Positions 17,611-26,973 of a DNA stretch of 64,000 nt are shown here, piece by piece. The notes under the pieces were generated by a model. That model made no database searches, was not told where the DNA came from, and saw only the letters and a program-made list of their open reading frames with translations. The first letter of the stretch is position 1, and every line of letters begins with the position of its first letter. The DNA lies in assembly GCA_016786485.1 (NCBI GenBank), contig JAEUWD010000024.1:1-64000 (forward strand), given 5' to 3'. The position numbers and the translations under genes were made by a program. Origin of the DNA: Bacteriovoracaceae bacterium. GTDB lineage: Bacteria; Bdellovibrionota; Bacteriovoracia; Bacteriovoracales; Bacteriovoracaceae.

Positions 17611-18360
17611 ATGATGAATATATTTTTGTTACGTGGTTTAATTCGTGAAGCGGAGCACTGGAAAGGGCTACCAGAGGTCCTTAAACTCCTTTTCCCTCAG
17701 GACAAAATTTTCTTTTTAGAAACACCGGGAACAGGCAAATTTTATTTAAACGATTCCCCTTTAACTGTCTCAAAGATGGTTGATAGTATTCGCCAGCAGT
17801 TTCTAGCGGTCCCCAATGAACCATCGATGCTCATTTCCATCTCGCTAGGCGGGATGATTGCCGGAGAGTGGGTTCATCGTTACCCTGACGATTTTAAGCG
17901 CGCGGTTATTATCAATGCCAGTTTTAAAAATGTTAGCCCCCTTTGGCACCGAATGAAGCCCAATGCCATTTTGGTAACCCTTAAAGGTCTTATTAATCAG
18001 TCACTAGTCTCGCGGGAAAAAAGTATCGTCGACTTAGTTTGTAATAATCAGGGAAATAAGTCTGAAGTTTTAGAACAGTGGATCAAAATCGCCACACAAA
18101 GACCCGTTTCGCGCGCTAATGCCATTCGACAGCTCGTGGCCGCGGGAACCTTTTCCGTAAATAAAAAGAAACCAGTTTCTAAAGTTTTAGTTCTAGCGAG
18201 TAAAGGTGATCGCATGGTCGATTATCGTTGCTCAGAAAAAATTGCCAAACATTGGGGCGCTCCACTGGAACTTCACGAATGGGGCGGACATAGTTTGGCG
18301 GAAGATGATCCGCAATGGGTCGCAAGCACCATCAAGAAATGGGCCGGGCAAAGTGAATAG
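17611..18360 (+). CDS. Alpha/beta hydrolase (BioH/YheT-like)
   Basis: A 249-residue protein with an alpha/beta hydrolase triad: nucleophile in LISISLGGMIAGEW, Asp in ASKGDRMVDY and His in EWGGHSLAEDDP. It shares an 8-nt overlap with the downstream MnmD-like gene, so the two are co-expressed. Substrate unknown; a general esterase role is most likely. Confidence 0.87.
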   Translation: MMNIFLLRGLIREAEHWKGLPEVLKLLFPQDKIFFLETPGTGKFYLNDSPLTVSKMVDSIRQQFLAVPNEPSMLISISLGGMIAGEWVHRYPDDFKRAVIINASFKNVSPLWHRMKPNAILVTLKGLINQSLVSREKSIVDLVCNNQGNKSEVLEQWIKIATQRPVSRANAIRQLVAAGTFSVNKKKPVSKVLVLASKGDRMVDYRCSEKIAKHWGAPLELHEWGGHSLAEDDPQWVASTIKKWAGQSE

Positions 18361-19030
18361 ACCGCAAGTTCCGGGTCACGAATGGGTTGAAACCGAAGAC
18401 GGTAGCTTCACTCTTTTTTCCAAGCGCTTTGAAGAAACTTGTCATTCAACTTCTGGTGCTGCCGCTGAAACTCAAGCTCACTATATTCAAGGTTGTGATG
18501 TCCTAAATAAAGCACTTAAGCAAGGTGCCATTCATATTCTTGAAGTGGGATTTGGATTAGGTATCGGCTGGGAAGAGACCATTAACACACTCAAACTAAA
18601 GGCACCACAAGCTCAAATCTTTTTTGTGAGTCTTGAAATTGATTCTGATTTAGTCGAATGGGTGAAAAAAAATCGCAGACTACCGAGTGAAGGTCTCACT
18701 GTCTTAATTGGTGACGCCCGCACTACCCTTTTAGAATTTTCTCAAAAAAATCCTCAAATTAAATTTGATTGTATTTACCAAGATGCTTTCTCGCCAAAAA
18801 AAAATCCTGATTTGTGGACGAAAGAATGGTTTGAATTATTAAAATCAGTTGGCCATGAAGAAACTATTCTTTCGACTTACAGCTCTTCTACTTCGATTCG
18901 CGCCAATATGATCGATGCGGGTTGGAAAATCCAAAAAGGTGCCGGCTTTGGTCGAAAACGTTCAACCACGCGGGCATATTTAAGGGGCCCATCGGACCCC
19001 CAAATTTTAAAAGAATGTAAAAGAAATTAG
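18353..19030 (+). CDS. MnmD-like tRNA wobble-uridine methyltransferase (monofunctional)
   Basis: I chose the GTG at 18353, which overlaps the upstream stop. The longer frame upstream encodes no family residues. The 225-residue product matches the N-terminal domain of MnmC: DGSFTLFSKRFEETCHS, then ILEVGFGLGIGWEET as SAM motif, and CIYQDAFSPKKNPDLWTKEW near the C-terminus. The reaction would be methylation of nm5U/nm5s2U at tRNA position 34. The FAD oxidoreductase half of MnmC is absent, as in stand-alone MnmD proteins. Confidence 0.88.
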   Translation: MNRPQVPGHEWVETEDGSFTLFSKRFEETCHSTSGAAAETQAHYIQGCDVLNKALKQGAIHILEVGFGLGIGWEETINTLKLKAPQAQIFFVSLEIDSDLVEWVKKNRRLPSEGLTVLIGDARTTLLEFSQKNPQIKFDCIYQDAFSPKKNPDLWTKEWFELLKSVGHEETILSTYSSSTSIRANMIDAGWKIQKGAGFGRKRSTTRAYLRGPSDPQILKECKRN

Positions 19031-19055
19031 CCTTCAGGAATCTGCGTATTTACTA

Positions 19056-19763
19056 CTATAGTCCTTTGAAAGCTTCTGTTTCATCAATCATTTCACTCGA
19101 ATTAGTAGTTGGAGCGGCTTTTACGTATTCAACTTCTGATGAAACTTCATCCCCACAGTGACGTGCTACGTGTTTGTAGGTGAAAAGGATTTCAGCTTTT
19201 TTATCACTTGAAGTAAAAATCATGCCTAGTTGTTTCGCTTTCTCAATTCCAAACGGAAGTTTAGTTCCAGCGTTAAAGATAGCGCCTCTTAAATTGGCCT
19301 TATCTAAATTTTCTGCGCTTGAAAAATCTGAGTTAATTAAATTCGCACCACAGAGGTTAGACGATTCAAAATTAACTTGTTTAAATTCACTATCAGTTAA
19401 CAAAGCACCTTTTAAATTCGCATTGCTTAAATTACTTGAAGCATATTTTGTATGGTGCAAGTGAGCAAATTCTAAATCGGCTTTTGAAAAATTGGTGTTA
19501 ATAAATTGAGAATTCACTCCTAAAAAACCACGCAAACTTTTTGAACTGAAATCTTTATCCGAAATAACTTGGCCTTTTTGTTCGCCACAATCTTCAAAAG
19601 TTTTTTCACGAATATCTTTTTTAGTTCGCTGACACACGAACATAGTAAGAGCTTTGCCACGGTAGAGTGATCCACGTTTTACCGTGTGTAGTGAGTATTT
19701 TGCTACGCTGGCGGTGGCCGAAACGCTAAAGAAAAAAACCACTAATTGAATAAAAAATTTCAT
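19056..19763 (-). CDS. Secreted pentapeptide-repeat protein
   Basis: A 235-residue protein with a signal peptide (FFIQLVVFFFSVSATAS) and a run of A(D/N)LXX pentapeptides from about residue 70 to 165 (e.g. FSKADLEFAHL, LSNANLKGALL, LDKANLRGAIF), predicted to form a right-handed quadrilateral beta-helix. Four cysteines flank or lie within it. The C-terminal 60 residues lack repeats. Periplasmic location follows from the signal peptide; function unknown. Confidence 0.85.
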   Translation of the reverse strand: MKFFIQLVVFFFSVSATASVAKYSLHTVKRGSLYRGKALTMFVCQRTKKDIREKTFEDCGEQKGQVISDKDFSSKSLRGFLGVNSQFINTNFSKADLEFAHLHHTKYASSNLSNANLKGALLTDSEFKQVNFESSNLCGANLINSDFSSAENLDKANLRGAIFNAGTKLPFGIEKAKQLGMIFTSSDKKAEILFTYKHVARHCGDEVSSEVEYVKAAPTTNSSEMIDETEAFKGL

Positions 19764-20003
19764 ACTGATCCCCCTAGTATGTTCATTTATTTATATATAG
19801 ATAAAGCAAGATAGGGGCCAAAAGTCAGCCGCTAAACTCTTGAATTTATAATGGTCACTGGTTGCTGGTCTGTCTAGGTTTGCTCAATCGTCTACTTTTT
19901 AGCATCTTTTCTTATAAACGCATATAACGAAGGCAAATAAACCCTGTAATATCAAATATTTACCCCGTTGCATTTTGGCCCATTATTTGCTCAAATTTAG
20001 CTT

Positions 20004-20348
20004 ATGAAGAGTTTCTTTTTAATCTTGGCCATCATGACGGGCGCATACGCCTCTGAGCTGGAAAACGAGCTAAAAAGCTTTGAAAAACAACAACCTAAGA
20101 TGGTTCAGGCTTACCGTATCTTTAGGAACCTGGCCAAATCCGAGAGCAACGTGCCTGAAATCAAGAAAACCGCACTAAAAAACTATTTTAAGAATTTACG
20201 AGCTTTAGCCGATAAATACAAAGAACAGGGCCAATATCTGACTCCTTACTTCGGATTAGAACCATTGGTAGACCAGGGAAAGTTTGAACAGTTTGTCACA
20301 GACTTAGATGCGACAACTTTAAAAACAATAAAGAATTTAAAAAAATAA
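20004..20348 (+). CDS. Small exported helical protein, unknown
   Basis: A 114-residue protein with a short signal peptide (MKSFFLILAIMTGAYAS) and a mature part that is helical and Lys/Glu-rich. No family recognised. The next gene, a lipoprotein, begins 9 nt downstream, so they form a two-gene operon. The 240 nt upstream (19764-20003) hold no other gene that I can see. Confidence 0.75.
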   Translation: MKSFFLILAIMTGAYASELENELKSFEKQQPKMVQAYRIFRNLAKSESNVPEIKKTALKNYFKNLRALADKYKEQGQYLTPYFGLEPLVDQGKFEQFVTDLDATTLKTIKNLKK

Positions 20349-20357
20349 GGAAGACAT

Positions 20358-21005
20358 ATGAAAAAGAAATTGAGCTTAATCCTTTTAACTTTAAGCTTGG
20401 TAACCTTTATTGGTTGCGATGAAGATGTTGAAGAGATGGTAAAACACCAAGGGGTATTAGCAGATATCAAAATGACTTTCTTACAAGACCCATGTGAAGA
20501 CGATAATACTGAAGTTGAATTTTTTCTGACAGGAAAAATTAATATCTCCACTCCTGAAGCTAATAAAGTGATTAATTTCACCTCCGACCCGGATAAAAAA
20601 ACCAATTTGGTTTCATTGATTGATTGCAGTGCTTTCAAATTTAGTTGGAGCCAATCAGAAACGCATACTGCAAGTTCACCAAGAACTTTTATTTCAGAAA
20701 CGAAAGGCAGCTGTAAGTTTGAAAAAACGGCTTTAACTGAAGGTGCCGGTAACGTGCTAAACTTAACTGTGACAACTGATATAAGCAAAGACAAAATCGA
20801 GCTTGCCAGCAATGCTGTTGGGCAAATCGATTTATCAAAAGTCGCTTTCCAGAATGGTTCATCAACTGCAACTGTAAGTTGTGCTGATGTAAAACCAAAA
20901 ACTGGTGGACGCGTATCAAATGATAGCGGTCGCGAAATTAACTTTAAGCTTGATTTATCAGTTGGTGGCGATTCATCTGACGCCTCGTCAACTAAAGGTC
21001 AATAA
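20358..21005 (+). CDS. Predicted lipoprotein, unknown
   Basis: A 215-residue protein with a lipobox (VTFIGC, Cys20), so it should be lipidated. The mature part is beta-rich and contains three further cysteines (DPCED, LIDCSAF, SCADVK) suited to disulfides. The next residues after the lipid Cys are Asp-Glu, which in enterobacteria favours inner-membrane retention; this may not hold here. Ends one base before the convergent htpX stop. Confidence 0.75.
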   Translation: MKKKLSLILLTLSLVTFIGCDEDVEEMVKHQGVLADIKMTFLQDPCEDDNTEVEFFLTGKINISTPEANKVINFTSDPDKKTNLVSLIDCSAFKFSWSQSETHTASSPRTFISETKGSCKFEKTALTEGAGNVLNLTVTTDISKDKIELASNAVGQIDLSKVAFQNGSSTATVSCADVKPKTGGRVSNDSGREINFKLDLSVGGDSSDASSTKGQ

Positions 21006-21896
21006 TTACATTTTTCTTAAAGCTGCAATTCTGTCATCTAAACTTGGGTGAGTTGAAAGAAAATTCATCAAACCTTTGCGTGACGAAATTTTCATTGCAC
21101 GTAGATTTTCCACTGAATCATCGACTCGACTAAAATTTTGTTTTAATTTTTCGAGCGCGGCCACCATATTATTCGTCCCTGCTAACTGCGCGCCACCTTT
21201 GTCGGCACGGAATTCACGGTAACGAGAGAAGTAAGCTAAAATGAACATACCTAAAAAGCCAAAAAGGATTTCGAAGATAATAACCACAAAATATTGGCCG
21301 ATATGACCAAGACCTGAATTTTCTCTGTCACTATTACCACGTAAGAAGTTATTCAGAGCAAACGCAGCGATACGAGCAAAGAACATAACAAAAGCGTTAA
21401 TAACACCTTGGAGCAGGGCCATGGTCACCATGTCACCGTTTTTAACGTGAGCAATTTCGTGGGCCAAAACGCCATCCACTTCATTGGTATTCATATGACG
21501 TAGCAGTCCGGTTGAAACCGCCACTAAAGAATTATTCTTACTTGGACCTGTTGCAAAAGCATTCACTTCAGGACTTTCATAAACACCAACCTCTGGCATC
21601 TTTTGTAGACCTGCAGCTTGAGCTAACTGGTGCACACGCGAAACGATTTGAGCATAGTTTGGATCGTTGGTGGTTACGATCTTCACACCCATCGCCATTT
21701 TCGCCATGAACTTTGATAACATCAAAGAAACAAATGAACCGACACTACCCCAGAGTAAACAGAAAACAAGCAACGATTGATAATCAATTCCTTGAGCAGT
21801 TATATAGTGATTAAGACCTAGTAGGTTCGAAATCACGGAAAAAGTCACGACCACTAGAATGTTCATGACTGCAAAAAGCATAATTCTTTTAAACAT
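21006..21896 (-). CDS. htpX: HtpX membrane zinc metalloprotease
   Basis: A 296-residue M48B protease. Two N-terminal transmembrane helices are followed by the zinc motif HEIAH (in VLAHEIAHVKNGDMV), two more hydrophobic segments, and the third ligand Glu in YREFRADKGGAQLAG. The C-terminal STHPSLDDRIAAL is family-typical. HtpX degrades misfolded inner-membrane proteins alongside FtsH. Length matches the family. Confidence 0.96.
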   Translation of the reverse strand: MFKRIMLFAVMNILVVVTFSVISNLLGLNHYITAQGIDYQSLLVFCLLWGSVGSFVSLMLSKFMAKMAMGVKIVTTNDPNYAQIVSRVHQLAQAAGLQKMPEVGVYESPEVNAFATGPSKNNSLVAVSTGLLRHMNTNEVDGVLAHEIAHVKNGDMVTMALLQGVINAFVMFFARIAAFALNNFLRGNSDRENSGLGHIGQYFVVIIFEILFGFLGMFILAYFSRYREFRADKGGAQLAGTNNMVAALEKLKQNFSRVDDSVENLRAMKISSRKGLMNFLSTHPSLDDRIAALRKM

Positions 21897-22025
21897 AGTT
21901 TTTTACCTCGTAAAAGTTGTTACTTCTTTAAAGGTAATCATGAAATGACGGGAGTCAAGAGTCACGACTACAACGCAGTGCTTTTTCTAATAGCTAAAGC
22001 GCTTTAAATATGTTTTTATCTGTTT

Positions 22026-22700
22026 ATGTCCCTACATTATCTGAGCATACTCTTTTTGCTGATTTTTTCCGTTAATCTTTCTGCCAAAGAACAGATTGAT
22101 ACGGAGATGTATTGGCTAGGAATCAATATCAATAAGCCGTTGACTGACAAAAATGATTTATTGACAGAACTTCGTCTCAGACAACGTGAAGGCCACTATA
22201 ACATGCACCAAGCTTTTACTCGTTTTTCTGTGGGCCATGCTTTGAACAATCGGTGGAATTTGCGTTTGGGTACTGATGCTATTGCAAATTACGCCAATAC
22301 ATCTTCGGCCCCTACTTACGAGTATCGTTTATGGCCCGGCATACGTTACACATATAACGCAGAAAAATTTCGGTTTATCTCTTTCACACGATATGAATTT
22401 AGAAAACGCGAGTCAGTTGATGATCATGGTGAGCGATTAAGAATGTTTTTTCGCTTTCAGCATCCAAATCTTTCAGGCTATCGCTTCTTTTATCTAAGTA
22501 ACGAATTCTTTTTCAACATCAATCACTCTCAGTGGGGTGATGACCATGCCTTTGATCGGAATCGTTTCGCCATTGGCTTGGCGTTACCATACGATGAAGA
22601 GCACCGACTTGAAATTGAGTACATGAATGAGTATATCCCGCGCACCCAAAATACGAGATACAATCATATTTTGGGTGTCATTCTCGTTTTGAACTTCTAG
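22026..22700 (+). CDS. DUF2490-type outer-membrane beta-barrel protein
   Basis: A 224-residue protein with a signal peptide (LSILFLLIFSVNLSAK). The mature region alternates hydrophobic and polar residues in about ten strands with aromatic girdles (FRFISFTRYEFR, YRFFYLSNEFFFNI) and ends in LVLNF, a terminal Phe typical of barrel-assembly signals. The pattern of W....R.R....D matches DUF2490. Followed 9 nt later by an MFS gene. Confidence 0.8.
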   Translation: MSLHYLSILFLLIFSVNLSAKEQIDTEMYWLGININKPLTDKNDLLTELRLRQREGHYNMHQAFTRFSVGHALNNRWNLRLGTDAIANYANTSSAPTYEYRLWPGIRYTYNAEKFRFISFTRYEFRKRESVDDHGERLRMFFRFQHPNLSGYRFFYLSNEFFFNINHSQWGDDHAFDRNRFAIGLALPYDEEHRLEIEYMNEYIPRTQNTRYNHILGVILVLNF

Positions 22701-22709
22701 AATATATCT

Positions 22710-24050
22710 ATGTGGTTATATTATCTTGATTCGCTTTTCTACAGCTTGATGATTGGAGCTGGAGAAAGTTATTTCCCCGCCTATTCTTTGCGTCTAGGAC
22801 ATACACCGCTACAGGCGAGTTTAGTGGCAACTGTACCGGTTTGCTTAGGTGGTCTTTTTCAAATCATCGTACCGAAGCTGATGTATCGCTTTACCAGTTT
22901 GCGTACTTGGTGTGTGCTCGGCGCTTTTTTACAGGCAATGTGTTTTGTGAGTCTGATTTATTTTCATCCACATTTAGCTAAACATCATGAGTTCCTCATT
23001 TTGATCGTGACCTTCTATTGGATTTTTAATCTGGCGGTCTCACCTGGCTGGTCGACACTGATTGCGGAACAAATTCCTACCGAAAAAATTAATCATTTTT
23101 TTAATTTGCGTGGGATGTTTGGACATATCGGAGTTGTCATTGGTTTAGTCTATGCCGGTTTTGCTATTCAATATGATTGGAAACCTGGTTTTGTTCCAGA
23201 AATTTTTCTAACCATTTTTCTGGTCAGCGCGCTGGCGCGTTTAGTTTCCACTTATCTTTTGTCGCTTTATAAAGATAGTCACAAACACCAAACCCAAGCG
23301 GCGAAACAACAAAGTTCACTCGATCTGAAACAGTTTGAAGATTACCCTAATTTGAAGCGTACCACTTTTTATTTTTCGTTATTTAAACTTTCGGTTTATG
23401 TTTCAGCTGGGTATTTTTCGCCTTACATGTTGGATGAATTACGTTTTACCTATACTGAATTTATGTTGGTGCTCGCTTCGGCATATATTGGTCGAATCAT
23501 TTTTTCCAATTTCTATAATCAATTTCGGACCAAGTTGACGGTTAATAGTATTCTCTTTTTTTCCAGTTTAGGTATTTCTTGTATCCCATTTATTTGGACG
23601 CAGCTGCATACATTTAAGCATATTTTTATGCTCGAAATTTTCACGGGAATTTTCTGGGGCGCTTTTGAACTATCTTTCTTCCTGATTATTTTTAATCGTG
23701 TGCCTTCGACCCTGCAGCGTTATTACATGAGTTACTATAATTTCTATCACTATCTCGGAATTGGTATTGGGACAGCAATTGGTTTGATTCTCTTCCGTTA
23801 TGTTCAAATTGATTATTCGGTTTATTTTTTAGTTTTTAGTGCTTCTTCTGCTTTTAGATTACTTTCGATGATATTTTTTCCTCGGCTAAAAGCTCACATG
23901 CCGGCACAAAAAGTGAACCCGTCCTTTTTCCGCACCTTGGGGATTCGACCTGACTCAGTTGAAAATCGACCGATTTTTTCAGTGATTGAAAAAATGCGCA
24001 AAGAAATTCGTAATAAAATAAAAATTAAACCTTCGGTTGAAAAAGACTAA
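22710..24050 (+). CDS. MFS transporter
   Basis: A 446-residue protein with 11-12 hydrophobic segments, including the first pair around YSLMIGAGESYFPAYSLRLGHTPLQAS and a central loop near residues 190-215. It lacks the classic D-R-x-G-R loop but has the 6+6 layout of the major facilitator superfamily. Substrate unknown. Its 3' end overlaps the convergent DUF486 gene by 26 nt. Confidence 0.8.
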   Translation: MWLYYLDSLFYSLMIGAGESYFPAYSLRLGHTPLQASLVATVPVCLGGLFQIIVPKLMYRFTSLRTWCVLGAFLQAMCFVSLIYFHPHLAKHHEFLILIVTFYWIFNLAVSPGWSTLIAEQIPTEKINHFFNLRGMFGHIGVVIGLVYAGFAIQYDWKPGFVPEIFLTIFLVSALARLVSTYLLSLYKDSHKHQTQAAKQQSSLDLKQFEDYPNLKRTTFYFSLFKLSVYVSAGYFSPYMLDELRFTYTEFMLVLASAYIGRIIFSNFYNQFRTKLTVNSILFFSSLGISCIPFIWTQLHTFKHIFMLEIFTGIFWGAFELSFFLIIFNRVPSTLQRYYMSYYNFYHYLGIGIGTAIGLILFRYVQIDYSVYFLVFSASSAFRLLSMIFFPRLKAHMPAQKVNPSFFRTLGIRPDSVENRPIFSVIEKMRKEIRNKIKIKPSVEKD

Positions 24051-24372
24051 TCCCAACTGCCACGATAATTAACACGAAGGCCAAAATATCATAACGAGTA
24101 AGTGATTCTTTCAGATAGGCCCAAGAGAAAACAGCAAAAACAGAAAAAGTGATAACTTCTTGTAGGACTTTTAATTGGGCCGCGGTGAAATACCCATGAC
24201 CAAAACGATTGGCCGGAACTTGTAAGCAGTATTCAAAAAAAGCTATGCCCCAGCTAACTAATATCACTAACCAAATCGCATGATTTTTATATTTTAAGTG
24301 GCCGTACCAAGCAAAAGTCATGAAAACGTTGCTAAGAATGAGCAGTGAAATTGTTTTGAAAGCAATTGGCAT
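24025..24372 (-). CDS. DUF486 family small membrane protein
   Basis: The ATG at 24372 was chosen because GGGGAGAG precedes it and the 115-residue length fits the family. An ATG at 24408 would fall inside the terminator of the gene upstream. Four hydrophobic helices; motifs FMTFAWYGHLK and ANRFGHGYFTAAQLKVLQEVITF are characteristic of DUF486, a DMT-related group. Function unknown, possibly a small transporter. Confidence 0.88.
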   Translation of the reverse strand: MPIAFKTISLLILSNVFMTFAWYGHLKYKNHAIWLVILVSWGIAFFEYCLQVPANRFGHGYFTAAQLKVLQEVITFSVFAVFSWAYLKESLTRYDILAFVLIIVAVGISLFQPKV

Positions 24373-24387
24373 CTGAATCTCTCCCCA

Positions 24388-24421
24388 TAAAAAAAAAGAG
24401 CAGGTCATACAACCTGCTCTT
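24388..24421 (-). terminator. Rho-independent terminator of the RRM protein gene
   Basis: Ten-base stem (AAGAGCAGGT with ACCTGCTCTT) and 6-nt loop, followed on the minus strand by a run of T residues. It lies 27 nt after the stop of the RNA-binding protein gene. Confidence 0.9.
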
Positions 24422-24447
24422 CTTTATAAACATTAATGCAATATTGA

Positions 24448-24846
24448 TTATTCGTCTCTATTGAATCTGTTACCGCCGCGATCGCCACGACCACCGCCGT
24501 CACGTCCACCACGACCACCACCGAAACCGCCGCCGCCTCTTGGGCCGCCACCGCTACGGTTACCACGGAAGCCACCGCCGCCGCCGCCGCCAGTTCTTTC
24601 ACGATCTTGCGCTACACTTACTTTTAAATTTCTACCGAAAGCTTCTTTCCCATCTAATTGCTCTAAAGCAGCTGATGCAGCTTCTTCTGAAGACATTTCT
24701 ACGAAAGCAAATCCACGACTACGGCCTGTTTCTCTATCAGTAATAATTTTTACTGAAGCTACTTCTCCGGCCTGTGCGAAAAGTTCGTTTACTTCTTGTT
24801 CAGTTGCTTGGAAAGATAAATTTCCTACATACAATTTTGTGCTCAC
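24448..24846 (-). CDS. RRM RNA-binding protein with Gly/Arg-rich tail
   Basis: The GTG at 24846 was chosen: AAAGGAGA lies 7 nt upstream and the protein then begins STKLYVGNLSF, the usual RRM start. The 132-residue product has an RRM (RNP2 LYVGNL; RNP1 RGFAFVEM near residues 45-52) and a 45-residue RGG/GGG tail. These resemble bacterial glycine-rich RNA chaperones induced by cold. The GC-rich tail codons stand out from the AT-rich surroundings. It has its own terminator, so it is monocistronic. Confidence 0.93.
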   Translation of the reverse strand: MSTKLYVGNLSFQATEQEVNELFAQAGEVASVKIITDRETGRSRGFAFVEMSSEEAASAALEQLDGKEAFGRNLKVSVAQDRERTGGGGGGGFRGNRSGGGPRGGGGFGGGRGGRDGGGRGDRGGNRFNRDE

Positions 24847-25073
24847 TTGACATTCTCCTTTGAGGTCACGAAATACTAATTTTTGCATCTTACGTCGAAC
24901 CCAATAAAAATGCTATAGATAAATGCATTTCGTGTCATTTTTATCACGATGCGTCAATGGGCCTGTAATAATGACTAATTAAGTAATAAGATGGCCGTTT
25001 TTTTGTCTATCTTTTACTCAGTCGTTTAAATCTCTACAGTTGAGATTCTCCCTGGGTGAGCTAGAATAAAGTT

Positions 25074-25460
25074 ATGAAAAAAACACTACTATTCGCTATT
25101 TTTATTCTACTGGCCGGCTGTTCTTCGACCAAAGTTCAGACCAAAAAAACACCAAAGATTTTGGCTTTAGGAGAGAATGAAAGAGAAATTCATTATGCTA
25201 TTCAAAATAATATTCAGCACTTTGTCAGCTGCTATAAGCGAGAAAACTCAGACGCCAGACACTTTGTTAAGATGAACTTTGTGGTGGACCCATTAGGAAA
25301 TGTCGCTGCTTCAAAAGTGAAGTCAAATACTGCCAATAAGCGCCTAGAAGAATGTGTAAAATCGATTTTAGACAACATTACTTTTGATAATCCTAACAAA
25401 CAAAACTTTAAGGCCACAAAATCTTTAACTTTTATTCCCTCAAAGCCCAACCAAGGGTAG
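25074..25460 (+). CDS. AgmX/PglI C-terminal-like lipoprotein
   Basis: A 128-residue lipoprotein (lipobox LLAGC, Cys16). The mature part reads VSCYKREN, then NFVVDPLGNVAASKVKSNTANKRLEECVKSIL: paired Cys flanking a G.V.....S segment, as in the AgmX/PglI C-terminal (TonB-like) domain found in delta-proteobacterial and Bdellovibrio-like genomes. Probably periplasmic and outer-membrane anchored. Function unknown. Confidence 0.78.
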   Translation: MKKTLLFAIFILLAGCSSTKVQTKKTPKILALGENEREIHYAIQNNIQHFVSCYKRENSDARHFVKMNFVVDPLGNVAASKVKSNTANKRLEECVKSILDNITFDNPNKQNFKATKSLTFIPSKPNQG

Positions 25461-25531
25461 CTAACCAGTTTTTTTTGTGTCATACATAATTCCTTAAAAG
25501 TTTTTATTACTCAATTTAGGGAAGGTTGAAA

Positions 25532-26899
25532 ATGGCAGCGTTTGAACAGTTAACAGCGGATTTTGTAGGTTTAGTGTGGGGTTTACCACTTATTTTTATT
25601 CTTATTGGCTCAGGGATTATTTTTACTATTTATTTTGGCTTCCCCCAAATCAGATTTTTTAAACACGCGATTCAAATTATTTCAGGCAAATACGATGACC
25701 CGAACGAGAAAGGTGATATTTCACATTTTCAGGCACTTACCACTGCCCTTTCAGCGACAGTTGGATTAGGAAATATTGCAGGTGTTGCTGTGGCCGTGGC
25801 CTTAGGTGGACCTGGTGCTGTTTTCTGGCTTTGGGTAGCAGGCTTTATTGGTATGACCACGAAATTTACCGAAGTAACATTGGCCCTTGGTCACCGAGAC
25901 ATATCTGCTGATGGTCACGCTCATGGTGGACCGATGTTTGTTATCAAAAATGCTTTACCAAAAAAATATATGTTCATGGCTTGGTTCTATGCCTTCTGTG
26001 TTATTTTAAGTTCTTTTGGCGCTGGTAACATGTTTCAATCAAACCAAATGGCATCTATTCTTTTAAGTTCAGCTGGTATTCCTACTTGGGCCAGTGGTTT
26101 GGCCTTCTGTATCTTAGCAGCTTTAATTTTAGTTGGTGGAATCAAGCGTATTGGAAAAGTAACTGAAAAATTAGTGCCAGCGATGATTGGTGTTTATTTT
26201 CTAGGAGCTATCGCTATCGTTCTTACCAAATTTTCGCACATCCCTGATGTTTTCACCAGTATTTTTAGTGGAGCTTTTGCTGGTACTGCTGCCGTTGGCG
26301 GTTTTGCTGGGGCCGCGATTAAAGATGTTGTTATCATGGGTGTTCGAAGAGCAAGCTTTTCGAACGAAGCTGGTATGGGTTCAGCTGCCATGGCCCACTC
26401 GGCTGCGAAATCAACCCCGATCCAAGAAGGTATCGTTGCCCTTCTAGAACCATTCGTTGATACCATCATCGTTTGTACTATTACTGCGATGGCGATTCTC
26501 TTAACTGATAGCTGGCAAGTAGCTGGGATTGAAGGTTCTGAAATGACAGCTCACGCTTTTGAAAGTGTCTTAGGTGGAGCTGGTCGTTGGATCGTGACTT
26601 TAACTGTAACCCTATTTGCTTTCTCGACCATTATTTCGTGGAGCTATTACGGTGAACAAGGTGTGACTTTCCTGTTTGGTGAAAAGCATATTCCGACTTA
26701 TCGTTATGTTTTTATTGCTTTCATTTTTATTGGAGCAATTGCCAAGCTCAATATTGTTCTCAATCTTTCTGACGGTGTTTACGGTCTACTTGTTATCCCA
26801 AATATTTTTGCCTGTTATTATTTACTTAAAAAAGTGAAGTCGTGGCTAGTTGAGTATCAAAGAAAATTAAACGCTGGTGAAATTAAAACTTTCAAATAA
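25532..26899 (+). CDS. Sodium:alanine/glycine symporter (AGCS family)
   Basis: The ATG at 25532 has GGAAGG 6 nt upstream; the TTG two codons earlier is unlikely. The 455-residue protein has about 11 transmembrane segments and AGCS hallmarks: FQALTTALSATVGLGNIAGVAVAVALGGPGAVFW near the start, and GVRRASFSNEAGMGSAAMAHSAAK in the middle. It imports alanine or glycine with Na+. A strong terminator follows. Confidence 0.95.
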   Translation: MAAFEQLTADFVGLVWGLPLIFILIGSGIIFTIYFGFPQIRFFKHAIQIISGKYDDPNEKGDISHFQALTTALSATVGLGNIAGVAVAVALGGPGAVFWLWVAGFIGMTTKFTEVTLALGHRDISADGHAHGGPMFVIKNALPKKYMFMAWFYAFCVILSSFGAGNMFQSNQMASILLSSAGIPTWASGLAFCILAALILVGGIKRIGKVTEKLVPAMIGVYFLGAIAIVLTKFSHIPDVFTSIFSGAFAGTAAVGGFAGAAIKDVVIMGVRRASFSNEAGMGSAAMAHSAAKSTPIQEGIVALLEPFVDTIIVCTITAMAILLTDSWQVAGIEGSEMTAHAFESVLGGAGRWIVTLTVTLFAFSTIISWSYYGEQGVTFLFGEKHIPTYRYVFIAFIFIGAIAKLNIVLNLSDGVYGLLVIPNIFACYYLLKKVKSWLVEYQRKLNAGEIKTFK

Positions 26900-26901
26900 A
26901 T

Positions 26902-26929
26902 AAAAAAGCTCCCGCAAGGGAGCTTTTTT
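26902..26929 (+). terminator. Rho-independent terminator, bidirectional
   Basis: Arms AAAAAAGCTCCC and GGGAGCTTTTTT with a GCAA tetraloop, directly after the AGCS symporter stop. The flanking A and T runs make it usable from both directions, and the downstream gene is convergent. Confidence 0.95.
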
Positions 26930-26973
26930 ATTGGCCCATCCTGGGCAATTCCATCCGTGGAATCACATTTGTA

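Noticed and set aside
18353-19030. Longer MnmD-like frame from 18206
   Set aside because: The extra 49 codons overlap the hydrolase gene and show no similarity to MnmC/MnmD.
24405-24602. Ala/Val-rich 65-codon frame on the minus strand
   Set aside because: Frame-shifted reading of the GGC/GGT repeats of the RRM protein tail.
24461-24850. Pro-rich 129-codon frame on the plus strand
   Set aside because: Antisense of the RRM gene's Gly-rich tail; the RRM frame has family motifs, an SD and a terminator.
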